From: Paratinospora sagittata
Lineage: Eukaryota > Streptophyta > Magnoliopsida > Ranunculales > Menispermaceae
Direction of reading: 5' to 3'
NCBI GenBank assembly: GCA_035771175.1
Contig: CM069599.1
Span: forward strand, 37,635,707 to 37,699,706
Length of the DNA: 64,000 nt
Position numbers and translations under genes: made by a program
Notes under the pieces: model-generated
What the model saw: only the letters and a program-made list of their open reading frames with translations
What the model was told of the DNA's origin: nothing
Database searches by the model: none
In this document: piece by piece, positions 1 through 12,350 of the stretch
Layout: the number at the start of each line of letters is the position of its first letter
Position numbering within the stretch: the stretch's first letter is position 1

Positions 1-329
1 ACAGTTATCTCAGGAGGGAAAAAAAAAAGCACCATAAACAAAAACGAACACGCAAACACACACAAACTAGATCTTCCAATTTGGAAATATAAGGTAATTT
101 CATTTTGATTCCAGTCAAAATTGAAGTAATTTTCCAAAAGGGAAAAAAAAAAAAAGCCATCCTTTTCTGCTTCTTTTTTTTTTCTTCAAAGGGTCAAACA
201 AATAGGCAACTGCTTTACAACTTCCATTTCTTTTCTTGTTCCATTGTCCTTTTCATGAATATTATTGAGGAAGGGGAATCAAAGTGGATAAAATAAGTTT
301 GATAATCAAGAAGAGACATTGTATAGTAC

Positions 330-1133
330 CTCCCCAATTCCTTGAGGGATTGAACCAAAACCATGCCAGCTGATTCCATCATGTCAGCCAACTGAGTTTC
401 TTCTATTAACGTAGCAGAATCAGTCCCACGTATACGACGCTCTAAAACAGAAGAAGCCAGAGAAAATGCCTCCTCAAACATACAACATACTAGATAGCTG
501 CAAAAGGTAACAATAATGACTAAAATACCAAAGTCCCAATCTAGTTCAAGAATAAGCATGAAGAAAAAAAAAAAACTTACAGCAATTAAGAAGTTAGTGC
601 TTTGGAAATTATTTCAGGGAAAAAAAAAGATGAATTTTTCACGAAATGTAGAATAACAAATAAAAATAATAATAATAAAACAATAAGATTTTATACCAAA
701 TGGATGATTTTGTAGTTTGGAGGAGAATCTAAACCAATGAATTGTTCATGTGAGAAGAAGTTAGATTGAAATTGGACTGAAAACAATACTTCACCCGCTT
801 TTGTGCGTATAAATTTAGTATTGAAAAGTAGAGTGGAGGAAATGAAATTCTTGTAGCTGTAGTTGAGTGTAAATTTAGTACAGACCATTTTGCATATTCA
901 CATCCTCTTATCTCGCGGACGAGTTAGTTCATCTTTGAGTAATCAATAGTTAAAGGAAGTTCAGATGCAGAGGTATATTTAAGGGTATTGCAATTGAATC
1001 AAATTCAAAGAAACAATAGATAAAATTGAAGGGAAATTTACAGAAGAAACAAGGGTTTTTTGTGTTCTTACGATTCTGATAGCTCGATTTTCTCCCAAAT
1101 TGCAGACTCCGAATCCGAGAGAGGGAGAGCCAT
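330..1133 (-). CDS. APEM9: APEM9-like peroxisome biogenesis protein, 5' part only
   Basis: Two coding exons are visible. Exon 1 is 1133-1072, starting MALPLSDSESAIWEKIE. Exon 2 is 497-330, reading YLVCCMFEEAFSLASS and later ESAGMVLVQSLKELG. They join in phase through a split serine codon between a GT donor at 1071 and an AG acceptor at 498. From memory, this pattern (a short acidic start, then a Ser-Tyr-Leu-Val-Cys helix and an ESAGMVLVxSL block) matches the N-terminus of plant APEM9/DAYU. That membrane protein anchors the PEX1-PEX6 ATPase at peroxisomes, the role PEX26 plays in animals. The remaining exons should lie left of position 1, so the membrane anchor cannot be checked. No further exon was recognised at 1-329. 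It is divergent from RPN13. The exon structure is well supported; the family name is a recollection and less certain. Confidence 0.65.
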
Positions 1134-1904
1134 CTCTGCGTTACCTTCTGCTTCAGAGAAAGAGGCTGCACTTCGTAGAGGAGACAGCATATCTGATGTT
1201 TTCTCTTTGATATTCAGTATTAATTAATCAATATATATACTCTTTGTGATCATTAAATTTATTTCCAATAAATTATTATTGGTAAATAGTAGGTTAAAAA
1301 TAAACAAACATAATTTTTACTAAGGATTATCTATATTTGTCTATACTATTATTATAATGAAAATACTTAATGGTGAAGCCCATATTTTTCTCTTATTCCA
1401 CAAGTTTTAATTATAGTTACCATTTACCAAAGTAATCCACTAACCAAATGAATAATAGCAAGGTAATAAAGCTCATAGAAACTGTTTCATCTAAAAACTA
1501 TTTCATTAAGATTATACATTAATAAAACTATTTCATTAAGTTTATAAATAAATTAAAGTATTTATTATATAAACTGTAAATTGCACAAAAAATTAGCGTG
1601 GTATTGCACTAAAGTACAGGCGTATTTTGGTAATTTAACGTCAAACGATTAAAACCCTGGAGGCTTCTCAGTGCGCTCTGCGGGGCGAACTCGCAATTCC
1701 TTCGGTTTCCATTTCCAAATCCAAATTAACTTGTTCGTTGAGTTCTACATATTGTCAGAGCTTCTTTAATCGGTAAGCGGTAGATTTCAGAGATTATCTT
1801 AGTTTCGCAAGTTGTTAATTAGCAGAGAAAGTGAAGCTTCACGAACTTTCATAATTCCAATTTACATTGCTTCATCTGAAGTTTGGAAAAATTGGTTCAG
1901 AACG
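1134..1904. promoter_or_regulatory. Divergent promoter region between APEM9-like gene and RPN13
   Basis: This 771-bp interval separates two start codons on opposite strands, so it must hold both 5' UTRs and both promoters. The centre (about 1200-1620) is AT-rich with no recognisable coding sequence. The right end (about 1660-1900) is less AT-rich and probably is the RPN13 leader. No convincing TATA box can be assigned to either gene, as is common for housekeeping genes. The role follows from position only. Confidence 0.5.
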
Positions 1905-4900
1905 ATGGAGCCATCGGCAGCAGAGGCTTTTCCTCCAGTACAGGTATTCTTTCTCGGTTTGATGTTCTTTTGTTTATTTTTGTCCCTTTAGTTGAATTTG
2001 AAGTGTTGTTCTTCATGTTAATCTAATTGCATAGCTAAAGTTTACAACTTTACTTGTAAAAACGAAGAAGGAAAGTATTAGGGTAATAATATTATTAGGG
2101 ATAGCATAGTGAATTGGGAAACTGCTATGATTCGTGATTACTAGTATTTATTATTTTCGTTATCAAGTTCTGATTTACCTCAAGTATTATTAAACCTATT
2201 TGAACACTCAGTTCTATGCAGATTTATATATCTTATGTGAATGGCATTGTTGTAGGTTATATATTACTGCTCGACTGAAGTAAGGACTTTCCTTCAGCTG
2301 GCGTTAATTTCATCAAAATAAGTAAAAATTGTAGATGCCTCTGATAGTCTGGATTGTAATATGGGACAAAAAAAAAAAAAGATGTTTGGGATTTTTTCTC
2401 CCAATTTGATATAAATAAGATTAATGCTTCATTGATTGCAATGGAACCTGCAATGCAAACTTTGTCACTCCAGTGTCCTTAGATTTCATTGAATCACGTG
2501 TCAATTCATGATTCAGTTCAATTCAAATACATTCCAAGGGTGATTGAGTGTTAAATGGTCTAAGGTCATGTCTAAAAGTTTTGTTTAGTAACTGTAATAA
2601 AGGCTGAATGTTTTTTATTATTCTTCAGTGACTAATACCAATTTTTCTGTTGTTTAGGAAATCATGCTGGAGTTCCGTGCGGGTAAGATGTTTTCCGAGG
2701 GGACAAGGGTGGTTCCAGATAATAGGAAAGGACTTATTCGTATAGCAAGGGTTCGTTTACCTGAACTGGACTTCTTCTTTCTTTCTTTTTTTTAATCTAA
2801 GGCTTTTTCTTATAAATTCTTATCAGCAAACCTGTTTGCACTTTGTCTTTCAAGTGAAGCTTATCCTTCTTGTGATTTGTATTTGTTAGGGTGAGGAGGG
2901 ATTGGTTCATTTTCAATGGCTTGATCGAACTCAGAATGTTGTTGAAGATGTATCCCTTTCAGTTTTTACCGATGGATTTCATATGATTAAGATTAAATCA
3001 ACGTTAGAAATCGATTTTATCTTCCACTTTCTGGATGACATTTCACGGTGTACTGAAAACCTATTGATTTCAACATGTTTAACATGTTGTATCCAGTACA
3101 TTGGCAGCTCTAACGGAATTATTTACTAATTTTATTGGCAATTGTGAGTGCATTGTTGGAATTATATGCTCCTTCAATGTTTTCAGCGTACCCTGAGTGG
3201 TTTATACTGCAGTTTTGTTTATTCTTTCTTGCATAGTAAAAACATACATCATGCTATCTGACAATGGACTTCAAAAATAATACATGAATATGAGAAATTA
3301 TGCCTGCATTGAATGTAAACATGCATCAAGGTGCAAAAGCATACAAGGTCTGTGGTAGGGACATACTAGCATTCTTCATGGGATATCTATACATCACACA
3401 ATTGGTACTTCTCAAACAATTCTTTCATCTGCCAGAAGGGAAAGGGGCTTGAGCCAAGAACTAGAAGCGTTTTTGACTTGCCTATCTACAAAAACGGGGT
3501 GACAAATATATCTTTCAGTAGCATGTTGAAAAAGTGTTTGATATTCATTAACCAGTACAATAATTGTCAACAATATGCACTCTTCATTTGTTTTTAGCAT
3601 TTTTTCCCCCTCCATATGTGAGCTTGTGGTGCATGAGGTTTCTTGATCCATTCTAGCTGTTGGTAGATCTTATCTCTTTTATCAAGGAAGATTCACATCG
3701 AGTAGCAACTCTGGGTTTTTTTTCCTTTTATTTTTTATTTTTTATTATTTTTTCAGATGTGCTATAACAGCCTGTTATTCATCTCATTATTTACAATACC
3801 AATCATTTGCCAATTAATAATAATGCATGTTGCTTCCAACAAGATTTTCTCATGGCTAGAGATTCTGTAGTTTTTCTTGACTCGAGATACCAGGATCAAA
3901 TAATTTTTCCCAATGAGGCAGTCTTTGAGAAGGTACTTCCATTCATTTTGTGGTGTTGAACTCTCTGTTTGAGAAATTTGCCATTGCTATTTATCCACTA
4001 AGTTTCTGCAGGTCAATCAATCATCTGGACGGGTGTACATCTTGAAGTTCAGCACAGACAACAGAAGGTTTTTCTTTTGGATGCAAGTAAGCTGTTGATT
4101 CTAAATGCTTCACACATTTGATACAATATTCCTTCAGGGAATCTGATCTCTTTCTTGTTTGATTGGAACTAGGAAACAAAAGCTGATGGTGATTCTCAAA
4201 TATGCCATTCGGTCAACTATCACATAAATCAACCTCTAGGTATAAGAAATTTTTATTTTTATTTGATTAGCTTCAATACAAACTTCATAATACTCTAATT
4301 TCATAGTTACACATTCCTGGTAGAAATACCTGATGAAGGAGAACCTGAGGCCATACCTTTGCAAATGTCTGAAATGTCAGAAGACATGGCTGAAGATGAC
4401 ACCTCGTCAAGGTATGTGTTTGCTCATTTCTCTCTTGCGTTCCAAGATATTATCTCTTCTGGACATTTTAGTCTCAACAGGCACTTCCACATGATTTACT
4501 ATGTGGCCCCGGGGAAGCCCTAAGCTTTCCTCAGGGATTTACTTTTCCTTCGAGAAAATGTGTCTTGACAACTGGGAGGAGTTGAGGATTTGAGTCAGTC
4601 TGGAAGGCTATGCTTCCAATATTGGTAGGACTAAAGGTCCAAAGGTACCTAAAGTGCTTAACATTCAAAGAGCGCCTGTCAAAAATAAAATTTTCATGAG
4701 CATAAAGAAGAGTTTATCAATGTGTTCTTACATTGATGTGTTAAGCTACAGATGGATTTTCACTATCTTAAAGTTATTCATGTCATGAGACTTTGGATGC
4801 ACCTTTTTACTTTAAACCTTTTGCACCAAGTCTATGGGAAATATCTTCTTTATACCACTTTAGGAATGATTGGGCTTGATATTCTTTGTGGGATTTAGTT

Positions 4901-6667
4901 TTCCATATGGTAGATCTCGTTTCATCTTTTTTTACTTACAGGGCTGCAGACTTGGTTGGCCCGAGCCTGGGTGCAGCAGAAGTATCTAGTGATGTAACCT
5001 CTTCATCTGGACCAGTAAAATTGGAAGATCTTCAAAGAATATTAACTAACATAGGACATGGTAGTACTATTTGCTGTGCTCCCTTCTGTGTGCCTTTGTA
5101 TTGTATGCTTCTGACTCTCAGACTCATTTGCTGTTTGGTTGTGTTACAGATGGTGCTGGAGACCCTGATACAGGTATGTAGGAAATCCTTCTTTTTTGAC
5201 CATAAAGGTAGTGCACCAAGGGTATATTAGTTGTCCATGCTGGATATTTGAACCCACTGTCGTGTCGCTCATCCAAGTTCCTGTGGGCCCATAATATTCC
5301 TAACCATCTGATCGTGGCCATTCTTTGAAAGGCCATGACCTAAGGGGATATAATGGAAAAAAGACATTTTTTATCTGTGCTGTTATGTTTTATCAAATCA
5401 AAGTCAATATCGGTAGTCCATGCAGGATATCTGTTCTGTTTTTTTATACATAGAGTTGCTAACTATTTCTTGTCCTAAAGGTCTAGGATTGGTGGATATT
5501 TTGAAGCCTGATTTGATATATCCGCTGATTGAGACACTTCCACTGGAACACCGATTGGCATCATACTTGCCTGAGGTAGTATAGCTGAGCTTCTGAATTA
5601 TTTCCCTTGCTAAATGCATATTCCATATGGCCAGATAGATTGGAAAACTCATTCAACATATGAACATCATGCGTCTTACTTATGATGTCTGTCCTGCTTT
5701 CATTGATCAAGACCATCCATAGGGACACATGGAAGTTATGCTGTATAAATTGGTTCCTATTTTGGGTCATGGGATTTTGTTATGGACACTATGCTGCTGT
5801 ATCTTCTGATGGTTTTGAGGTTGCAGGGTCAATGGACTCCAGAAGATCTTATGGAATTATTTCAAAGCCCACCTTTTCGTCAACAAGTAGAGACATTCAC
5901 TCATGTGGGAACTTCAATCTTTTGTTGATTGTTTCAGGATCATGGTATAATATTTGCATGACCACTTTCGATAATACTTCGGTTTTTTATTCGCAGGTGC
6001 TTCAAACAGGACAGATTGATTTGGCTCAGTTTGGGATTGACCCAAGTAAATGTAAGTAGTGATAGGCCTCTTAATTTGTTATTTATTTTATTTTGTTTTG
6101 TTTTGTGTGTGTGTGTGTGTGTGTGTGTGTTTAAAATTCATGTTAAAATATGCAAATCACCTTTTGCATTGGCTCCCTTAAGGGTAATTTGAGGGCAAAG
6201 TTGGATGATGCAAGTCTTAAGTCTTCAAAAAAGTTATATATATATGCATAGGACCTAGACAATTTTGTTTTTTGAACATGAAGATATAAAGATGCCATAT
6301 GCAATTGCTGGAAATACTAGGCCTACTAAAGACACCAAAATAGGGGGGAAGTTGAGAATTTTCATGAAGTAGATACTTCAATTGATTATTTATACTTGTT
6401 CTAAAGATTTCTTAGAATATTATATAAGTGTATCCAAAGATTAGTCTTTCCATGACCAAGTCACAGGTCCTAGTTATCATTTCTCTATTCTATGTCATGT
6501 GGTTTGCTTTCTTCTTATTTGCAGACAGATTCAGTGTCTTATCTTTTCTTGAGGCGCTAGATGATTCTGTTGCAAAGTCTGATGAGATGGAGTCAAGGCA
6601 AGGGGAAAACAAGGACTTACCACCTCAAATGCATAGTGGCAACGATGCAATGGATGAAGGTCCCTAG
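1905..6667 (+). CDS. RPN13: 26S proteasome ubiquitin receptor RPN13
   Basis: Thirteen coding exons join in phase to 324 residues: 1905-1943, 2658-2750, 2890-2949, 3894-3932, 4012-4086, 4173-4239, 4324-4411, 4942-5060, 5150-5173, 5481-5575, 5827-5904, 5997-6051 and 6525-6667. The N-terminal part is the Pru domain ([24 protein letters not shown]), which in this family binds ubiquitin and docks on RPN2 in the 19S particle. After an acidic Ser-rich linker comes the C-terminal DEUBAD-type region ([20 protein letters not shown] and [20 protein letters not shown]), which binds and activates the UCH37-type deubiquitinase. Length is close to plant homologues (about 300). Exon 9 is a 24-nt micro-exon. 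All donors are GT and all acceptors AG. It acts in nucleus and cytosol. Family identity is secure. Confidence 0.95.
6105..6130 (+). repeat. (GT)n microsatellite in RPN13 intron 12
   Basis: About 13 uninterrupted GT units lie just after the donor of the last RPN13 intron, preceded by TTTTG-type units. Length is likely variable between individuals. Confidence 0.9.
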
Positions 6668-8627
6668 ACAAGTGTGATTGATGCTCTGCAATGGCAGATG
6701 ACATTTGTTTCTTGTTTAAGTTGAAGCAGTGAAAAGCTTTCCTTTATTTGTCTGGCGGCTTTTGGTTATCAGAGAAAAAAGAGGAGAAAAAAAGAAAAAG
6801 AAAAAGAGGTGGGTGGGGGGGTGAAGAAAAAGAGAGAATGTTTTATTTTATAGGAATCTATAAAATTTTACTGTTTATCATTGCATTAATTTACTTATTT
6901 GAGCTGGTTGTGAACTCTTCAAATCTTGGTGGGGGCAAAGTTTACTTGTTTTTGTGTATTGATTTTGCTTGTTATGTGAAGTAGAAAGACAACTATTGAT
7001 AGAGTCTATTGTTCCAGAGCAATTGCTTAAATATTGTGTTTTTGCAGGGAGCAAAAGCTGGTTTAGTTGTGCTTTTTTGGTTTCTCAGTAGGATTAACTG
7101 ATTAATTCAATATATATATTTATAAATATACAGTAATAAGATTTCTTTCTTCTGTATTTTTTTATTTTCATATGTATATTATTAATGTTGTTGAAGTTTA
7201 CGAAGAAAGAACTTCGACAATTACACTAGTAGTCTGGCAGCTCCTCCCCACCCCATGTCCGTGACTTGAGAGCACCATCCCTGCCCATGAGACTTAACAA
7301 TTCACCGACTCATCATGATTTACTAACTTCTCCCACCTATTTATTTGTTTGTGAGATCACTCTTTGGCATCAATTGTGCAATTTTCTTCTTGAAAAATTA
7401 TTTTTTTTAAGAAAAAATAAAGATTATTATATGTTTTAGCTAGTTAGAGTAATTTCTTTACAGCTGATAGTTGTAATAAGGGTTGGGAATATTTAAAATA
7501 ATGTAGATAAAAATAATTATAAAATATGTAACTACTTATAATACATTAGTTAGAGTAATTGTTTTAGTACTATGAATTGTTTCTCAAGAAATTGTTTTTA
7601 AAAAAGATAATTTCACCCAACTTTTTTTAAAAGTCAATTGTAATTTGATTAAAAATAAATGTTGTCTACCGCCTCTAAAAGTATTTTTGATTTAAAAGCA
7701 CTTTGTAAGAACTATACTGATCAAGGCCAGAGTAGAGTAGAAGAATCAAATTCACGTAGACGATCCTATAGAGTTTGTAAAAATATTTTGTAGTGTCAAG
7801 TATATCCATAGTCTTCAAATTTACAAAACAAAATTTTGTGGTCAAAGTCCAGCACTATTGGAGTGTTCTTTACCAGGAGAAGAAGAAATGGCATAAGATA
7901 CTGAGGTTGACAGACATTTAATGAGAAAAGGAAGGCAGCCCCTTTATTCCTCGCCCCAGTGAAGCCTCTAGTAGAAGGTAGATATATCACGGGACACGCC
8001 AAGTGCTTTGCTTTCTCTTTTTGCCCCCCTTTCCCTTTTTCCTTCTTTTATTTTTTTTGCTTTATGTGTTAAATATTTGTTTCTTATTACACGTTTGACA
8101 CCCACTTTTTGATTCTTGGTTCTTCAGACATCATCTGGAGGAAGCTAGTGTTGTTCAGTGTTGTTGTCTCCATTCATTTCTCACTCAATCCCAACTACTC
8201 CTCCATGGTGTCAACTTGACCAATTTCTAAGGGTAGTAGAAGTAGCATTATGATGTTTTCCTATTAAATTTATGGCCATTAGGCCCTAGTATATTAAGGA
8301 ATTTTAGTTCCTCTCATAATCCAGTCCTATTAACAAATTACCCTTCGTCCCCCCTCTACATAAAACTTCAAGAATTAATTGTTTTAAAAGCTATTTCTTG
8401 TTTCCCTTCTCCTTTTTGATTATTTGTCTCCCTCTCAAGCAACCTTTAGTTAAGCTTTCCAATCCAACTGGTTTCTTCTCAGCCAGAAAAACCTCAACCC
8501 TCGTGGACCTCTTAATAACACACAAATATATACATATAGAGAGAGAGAGCTATACTAGAGAGACTAAAATCAGTAACACTAATCTCTCACACATTAGTCC
8601 TTCATCTCCCTCTATAGGCTCTAGGAG
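6668..8627. other. Intergenic: RPN13 3' UTR and leader of the DUF3537 gene
   Basis: The first few hundred bases after the stop are probably RPN13 3' UTR and include a purine-rich stretch at 6770-6840. About 7380-7800 is very AT-rich and holds nothing recognisable. A pyrimidine-rich leader with a GA run (8538-8551) precedes the next start codon. No coding potential was seen on either strand. Confidence 0.5.
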
Positions 8628-10172
8628 ATGGAGCCCATATCAAATCCCTTCACCAATTCATCAGTTTCAGGTGACACAAGCACTCCACAACATCATGTAA
8701 CATTTTCCAATATTGATCAGCCCCTTGAATCTAATCAAACAAATACACCATTGCTTCTTCACCCAGCTTATGCAAGATCAAAATCATTGATGTACGACGA
8801 GCTTCGCAATTTCCGAATCAGCCTCCAGTGGTGCGCACTTGATCACTCTTCTTGTGTTACCAAATTCATTTCCTATCTCACCTTCATCATTCTCACCATA
8901 CTAGTTCCCATCATAAGCTCACTAGTAATTCATGTTCCAAAAACAATTGAAGAAACTCCAATTTCCTTCAATCAGTTGGTGCAGTTGCCCGAGTCGGGCT
9001 TAGCTGCCATTGCCTTCATCACCTTATCCGGTTTCTTCCAACAGTACGGTCTCCGTCAGCTTCTATTTCTTGATGGCCTTGAAGATGATTCACCATATGT
9101 TTGTCGTGGATACACCCGAGAACTCGACAAGGCTTTTCGCCACCTTGCTTATATTCTCCTTCCTTTTTTGTAGAGCTTGCCCACAAGATACTCTTCTTCT
9201 CCACCGTAACTGTATCAATACCTTATGTCACTAAGCAGGTTCCTTCCAATTCAATTGTGTTTATGGCAGTTTTGGCTTCATGGGCATATCGGACTTGGGT
9301 GTTCTTGTTAGTATGCGTTTTGTTTCGGTTGACATGTGAGTTGCAGATACTGAGGCTTGAAGGGTTTAAGGAGCTATTTGAGGGTTGTGGATCAGATGCT
9401 AGCGTCATATTCCGGGAACATATGAGGATAAGGAAGCAGCTATCAGTCACAAGCCATCGATACCGGTTTTTTATCATCATGTGCATGGTTACAATTACAG
9501 TCAGTCAATTGGGAGCTCTGATTCAAGTCTTTACTTGCAAGTCCCAGATAAATTTCTTCAATTCAGGTGATCTTGTGGTAAGTGCAAAAACTAGTTAAGT
9601 GAAACTAAGCATTCTTTCTAAATATGTATATATAGAACTGAAAAGAGAACCTATTATAAATGTGATAGGTATGTTCAGCCGTGGAACTAAGTGGCTTCTT
9701 CCTGTGCTTATTTGGTGCTGCAAGAATCACTCATAGAGCTTATGGGGTTGTAGCAGTTGCTACTAGATGGCACATGCGAGTCACTAGTACTGCATCGAAC
9801 CCTGGGTTCGAGACGAGCAGCGTGAAAGATCTAACGCCGGTGGCGGGTGGAAGCATAGCTGATTTGAACTGCTTTCATGGTGATTCTCACTCTTTCCACA
9901 CCAGGCAAGCCTTAGGTAAGCTTATAATTTATTTAGTTTTCACTCTTTTCAGAAATTTTTTTTCTTTTCAAGTTTTAGCAACTGATGGAACAGATATATA
10001 ACAGTAGATAGCTAAGCAATTTGCATTTGGTGCAGTGACTTATCTCCAACATAATAATGGTGGGATAACGCTGTTTGGGTTCGCGCTTGATCGAGGATTA
10101 CTCCATACACTGTTTGCATTTGAGTTCTCTCTGGTGCTCTGGATCTTAAGTAAAGTAGTAGTTCTTTCATGA
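8628..10172 (+). CDS. DUF3537 (plant gustatory-receptor-like) membrane protein, one-base frameshift
   Basis: Three coding exons, 8628-9577, 9669-9915 and 10036-10172, describe a DUF3537 multi-pass membrane protein. This plant family is distantly related to animal gustatory/odorant receptor channels; its function is unknown. Seen: a polar N-terminus, an RSLM-like block with DELRNFRISLQWCALDHSS, several hydrophobic segments (near 8860-8940, 8995-9040, 9135-9240, 9260-9340, 9460-9530), FLDGLEDDSPYVCRGYTREL, and a C-terminal ITLFGFALDRGLLHTLF. The frame breaks at about 9166-9173: a run of six T gives a TAG stop, while the reading continues in the +2 frame with VELAHKILFF. One missing T in that run would explain it, and total length with that base would be about 444 residues, normal for the family. 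This is either a sequencing or assembly error in a homopolymer or a real, recent inactivation. Introns are GT-AG. Confidence 0.85.
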
Positions 10173-11487
10173 ACAATTTACGTCTTTAATATACAAGATA
10201 AAGGGAATGGATCTTGCTAAGCTATAATCCCAAGGGGTGTTGAGTTATGCAAGCTTTTGTTCTAGTTCTAGTTCTGTTTTTTTCTTCTTCTTCCCTTGCA
10301 AAGAGAATTCTGCTTTGTACTTGTACATTTAATAATGGGTGATCTTGTACAAAACCTGAAAACACTGCATTTCAATTATGAAATGAGATGTGTTCCAAAA
10401 GATGAGATACATTATTATTCAGTATCTCTTATTGGTTATTTTGCGTGTGTATATGATAACCGGGAAAATTCTTATTTTCTATAATTAATAACTACACTTC
10501 CATAAAATAAAATAAAATAAAAATTATAAATTTCATTGTCAACATTTCTTTTCTAACTTCAGCTGTTTTCTTAGTGTCATTAATTCAACTGTTCTTTTTT
10601 TCCCTCTCTTTTTACCATACCTTATAAGTGTGAGAATGTTTTTTTCATATATAATCAAATAAAAAAGAAGTAATATATTGCTATTCCAAAGTTTAGAGAA
10701 AGGATGCAACTTTACCACCACATTAGAGTTTGAAAAAAAGACAATATACATAAGTTTACCTCCACATTAAAAGGACAGACTCTGTAAGTTATTATAGAAT
10801 AACCTTAACTACTACGACAAAGCCACCCTTCTTTCATAGCCTTGTTTGAGAATGCAAAAGAAGTCACATTGCAATAAAAAAAAATAAAAAATAATAAAGA
10901 TTGCCAAACACAAGTTTTTTAACTATTTGGACAATCTCCATTTACAATTCAAAACTCAATTTTTTTACATTTTGAAGAAACTCCCCCTCACCATGAACCT
11001 GTTTGGGGGCACGATAAAAATTCCGTTGCGGTGCGAAATCAAAAGAAACACAAGATTAACGCGTTTGAGAAGCTAATATAACGACTGCATTTCGATTTCT
11101 AACACTACTTTTGAAAGTTTTTACAAAGTACCCTCCTTTACTTTTTCGTTTGCCATTAACATTTTGAAAAAACACTTTGAACCCAAAATGTCGCTGCCGC
11201 GGCGCTAGCAAACAAGCCCTATGTTTAAGACATGTGATTGAAAAAAGCACATTTGATTCTAAAGGCAGAAACTGTACTAAACAGGTCCTGTGTACAATGA
11301 AATAAATTTGTTTCAAAAATTACTTCTAACACTTGTATTTTTTGGGGGAAGCAATAAGGGAAAATGGCATTCTAGTAACATTTGAGTAATGCAGAGGGCA
11401 TTTTCGCCTACCGAAGAGGAAGGAACCAAGAAGCTATCATCCCAAACTGATACAGAAGCTCTTATTAAACTGAAACAGTGGCAGTAG

Positions 11488-11518
<31 letters not shown>

Positions 11519-11521
11519 GAC
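10173..11521. other. Intergenic: DUF3537 3' UTR, AT-rich spacer, SECE1 leader
   Basis: The left 300 bases look like 3' UTR. About 10890-11310 contains short runs such as GGGGGCACGATAAAAA and phrases like CAAACAAGCCC and AAACAGGTCCTG, common at the ends of short non-autonomous transposons, but paired terminal repeats could not be matched. A GA-rich run (11488-11519) immediately precedes the SECE1 start. No gene is supported. Confidence 0.4.
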
Positions 11522-12121
11522 ATGGCAACAGTAGCAGTACCAGCAGCAGCTCAGCTTTCCCTAAGCCTACAATTCCCACCAATACCAATTGCAATTGCAA
11601 TTGCACCCTCTTCTTCCGCTCGTCATTCTCACATATTTCCGCTTAAACCAACGCCACTCAATTACCCTCCTCCACTTCTTCTTTCTTCCAAACTCCTCCA
11701 CCATTCTGCTACCTTCACTGCAATTAGCAGAACAAGAAGAAACCGACATGGTCGGCTTGTTGCCACTGCGATCGAAGAAGGCCAAGAAGAGAAGCTCAAC
11801 ACCTCCACTTCCTCCGACACCGAACAATCAACCGAAGAAGATTCATCCGTATTGAAAAACGAGGCGTTGAAGGCCGCCGTAACCAGAAACGATGAAGAAC
11901 AGAGCGGCGGCGGGGGCGGCGGCGAGCTCTGGAGCGGAGTAGCAGAGGAGATAAGAGAGATCGAGTGGCCGGCGTTCGGTAAGGTGGTCGGAACGACGGG
12001 AGTGGTGCTCGGAGTGATAGCTGGCTCCAGTGTGGTATTGCTCACCGTCAACGCCGTCTTGGCCGAGCTCTCCGATAGAGTTTTCGCCGGTCGAGGCGTT
12101 CAAGACTTCTTCGGCCGATGA
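11522..12121 (+). CDS. SECE1: Chloroplast preprotein translocase subunit SecE
   Basis: This is a single-exon gene of 199 residues. SecE is the small clamp subunit of the SecYE channel; in plants SECE1 works with SCY1 in the thylakoid membrane to insert or translocate proteins with SecA. Residues 1 to about 80 are rich in Ala, Ser, Pro and basic residues with few acidic ones, as in chloroplast transit peptides. An acidic Ser/Thr/Glu linker and a Gly run (GGGGGG) follow. The conserved SecE core begins with EEIREIEWPAFGKVVGTTG, then one membrane span, then a short tail ending VQDFFGR. Arabidopsis SECE1 is a little shorter (about 177); the linker accounts for the difference. The start is the only upstream Met and follows a GA-rich leader. 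GC content rises toward the 3' half. It is convergent with ALG13. Confidence 0.93.
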   Translation: MATVAVPAAAQLSLSLQFPPIPIAIAIAPSSSARHSHIFPLKPTPLNYPPPLLLSSKLLHHSATFTAISRTRRNRHGRLVATAIEEGQEEKLNTSTSSDTEQSTEEDSSVLKNEALKAAVTRNDEEQSGGGGGGELWSGVAEEIREIEWPAFGKVVGTTGVVLGVIAGSSVVLLTVNAVLAELSDRVFAGRGVQDFFGR

Positions 12122-12350
12122 AGAAAAAAAAAGCCCCAATTTCAAAACCCTAGCTAGCTAGCGAGCGATGTAAATAACGCACGACTCATTTCTTTGTATC
12201 AATTGAGAGTTCTTATCAAAAATTTATATGAAATTGAAGGAGTTTTTGTTGTTATTATTGTTGCCAAAGTTTGCTCCTTTTTTTTTTGCTTGAAATATAT
12301 AGAGAGACAGAGAGATAGAGAAAACAAAAAAAAAAAAAAAAATCATAGAT
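12122..12350. other. Convergent 3' UTRs of SECE1 and ALG13
   Basis: Only 229 bp separate the two stop codons, so the transcripts must end within or overlap across this interval. It has an A run (12329-12342) and AT-rich stretches suited to polyadenylation in both directions, but no site can be fixed. Confidence 0.5.

Noticed and set aside
691..888. 65-residue minus frame in the first intron of the APEM9-like gene
   Set aside because: Exons 1 and 2 join in phase without it, and it has no good splice borders or known motif.
9101..9598. A separate 165-residue gene starting at 9101
   Set aside because: It is the continuation of the DUF3537 protein after the one-base frameshift; the upstream frame overlaps it in the same family.
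11662..12145. Minus-strand frames of 129 and 100 residues over SECE1
   Set aside because: They are shadows of the GC-rich SECE1 coding strand with no family motif.
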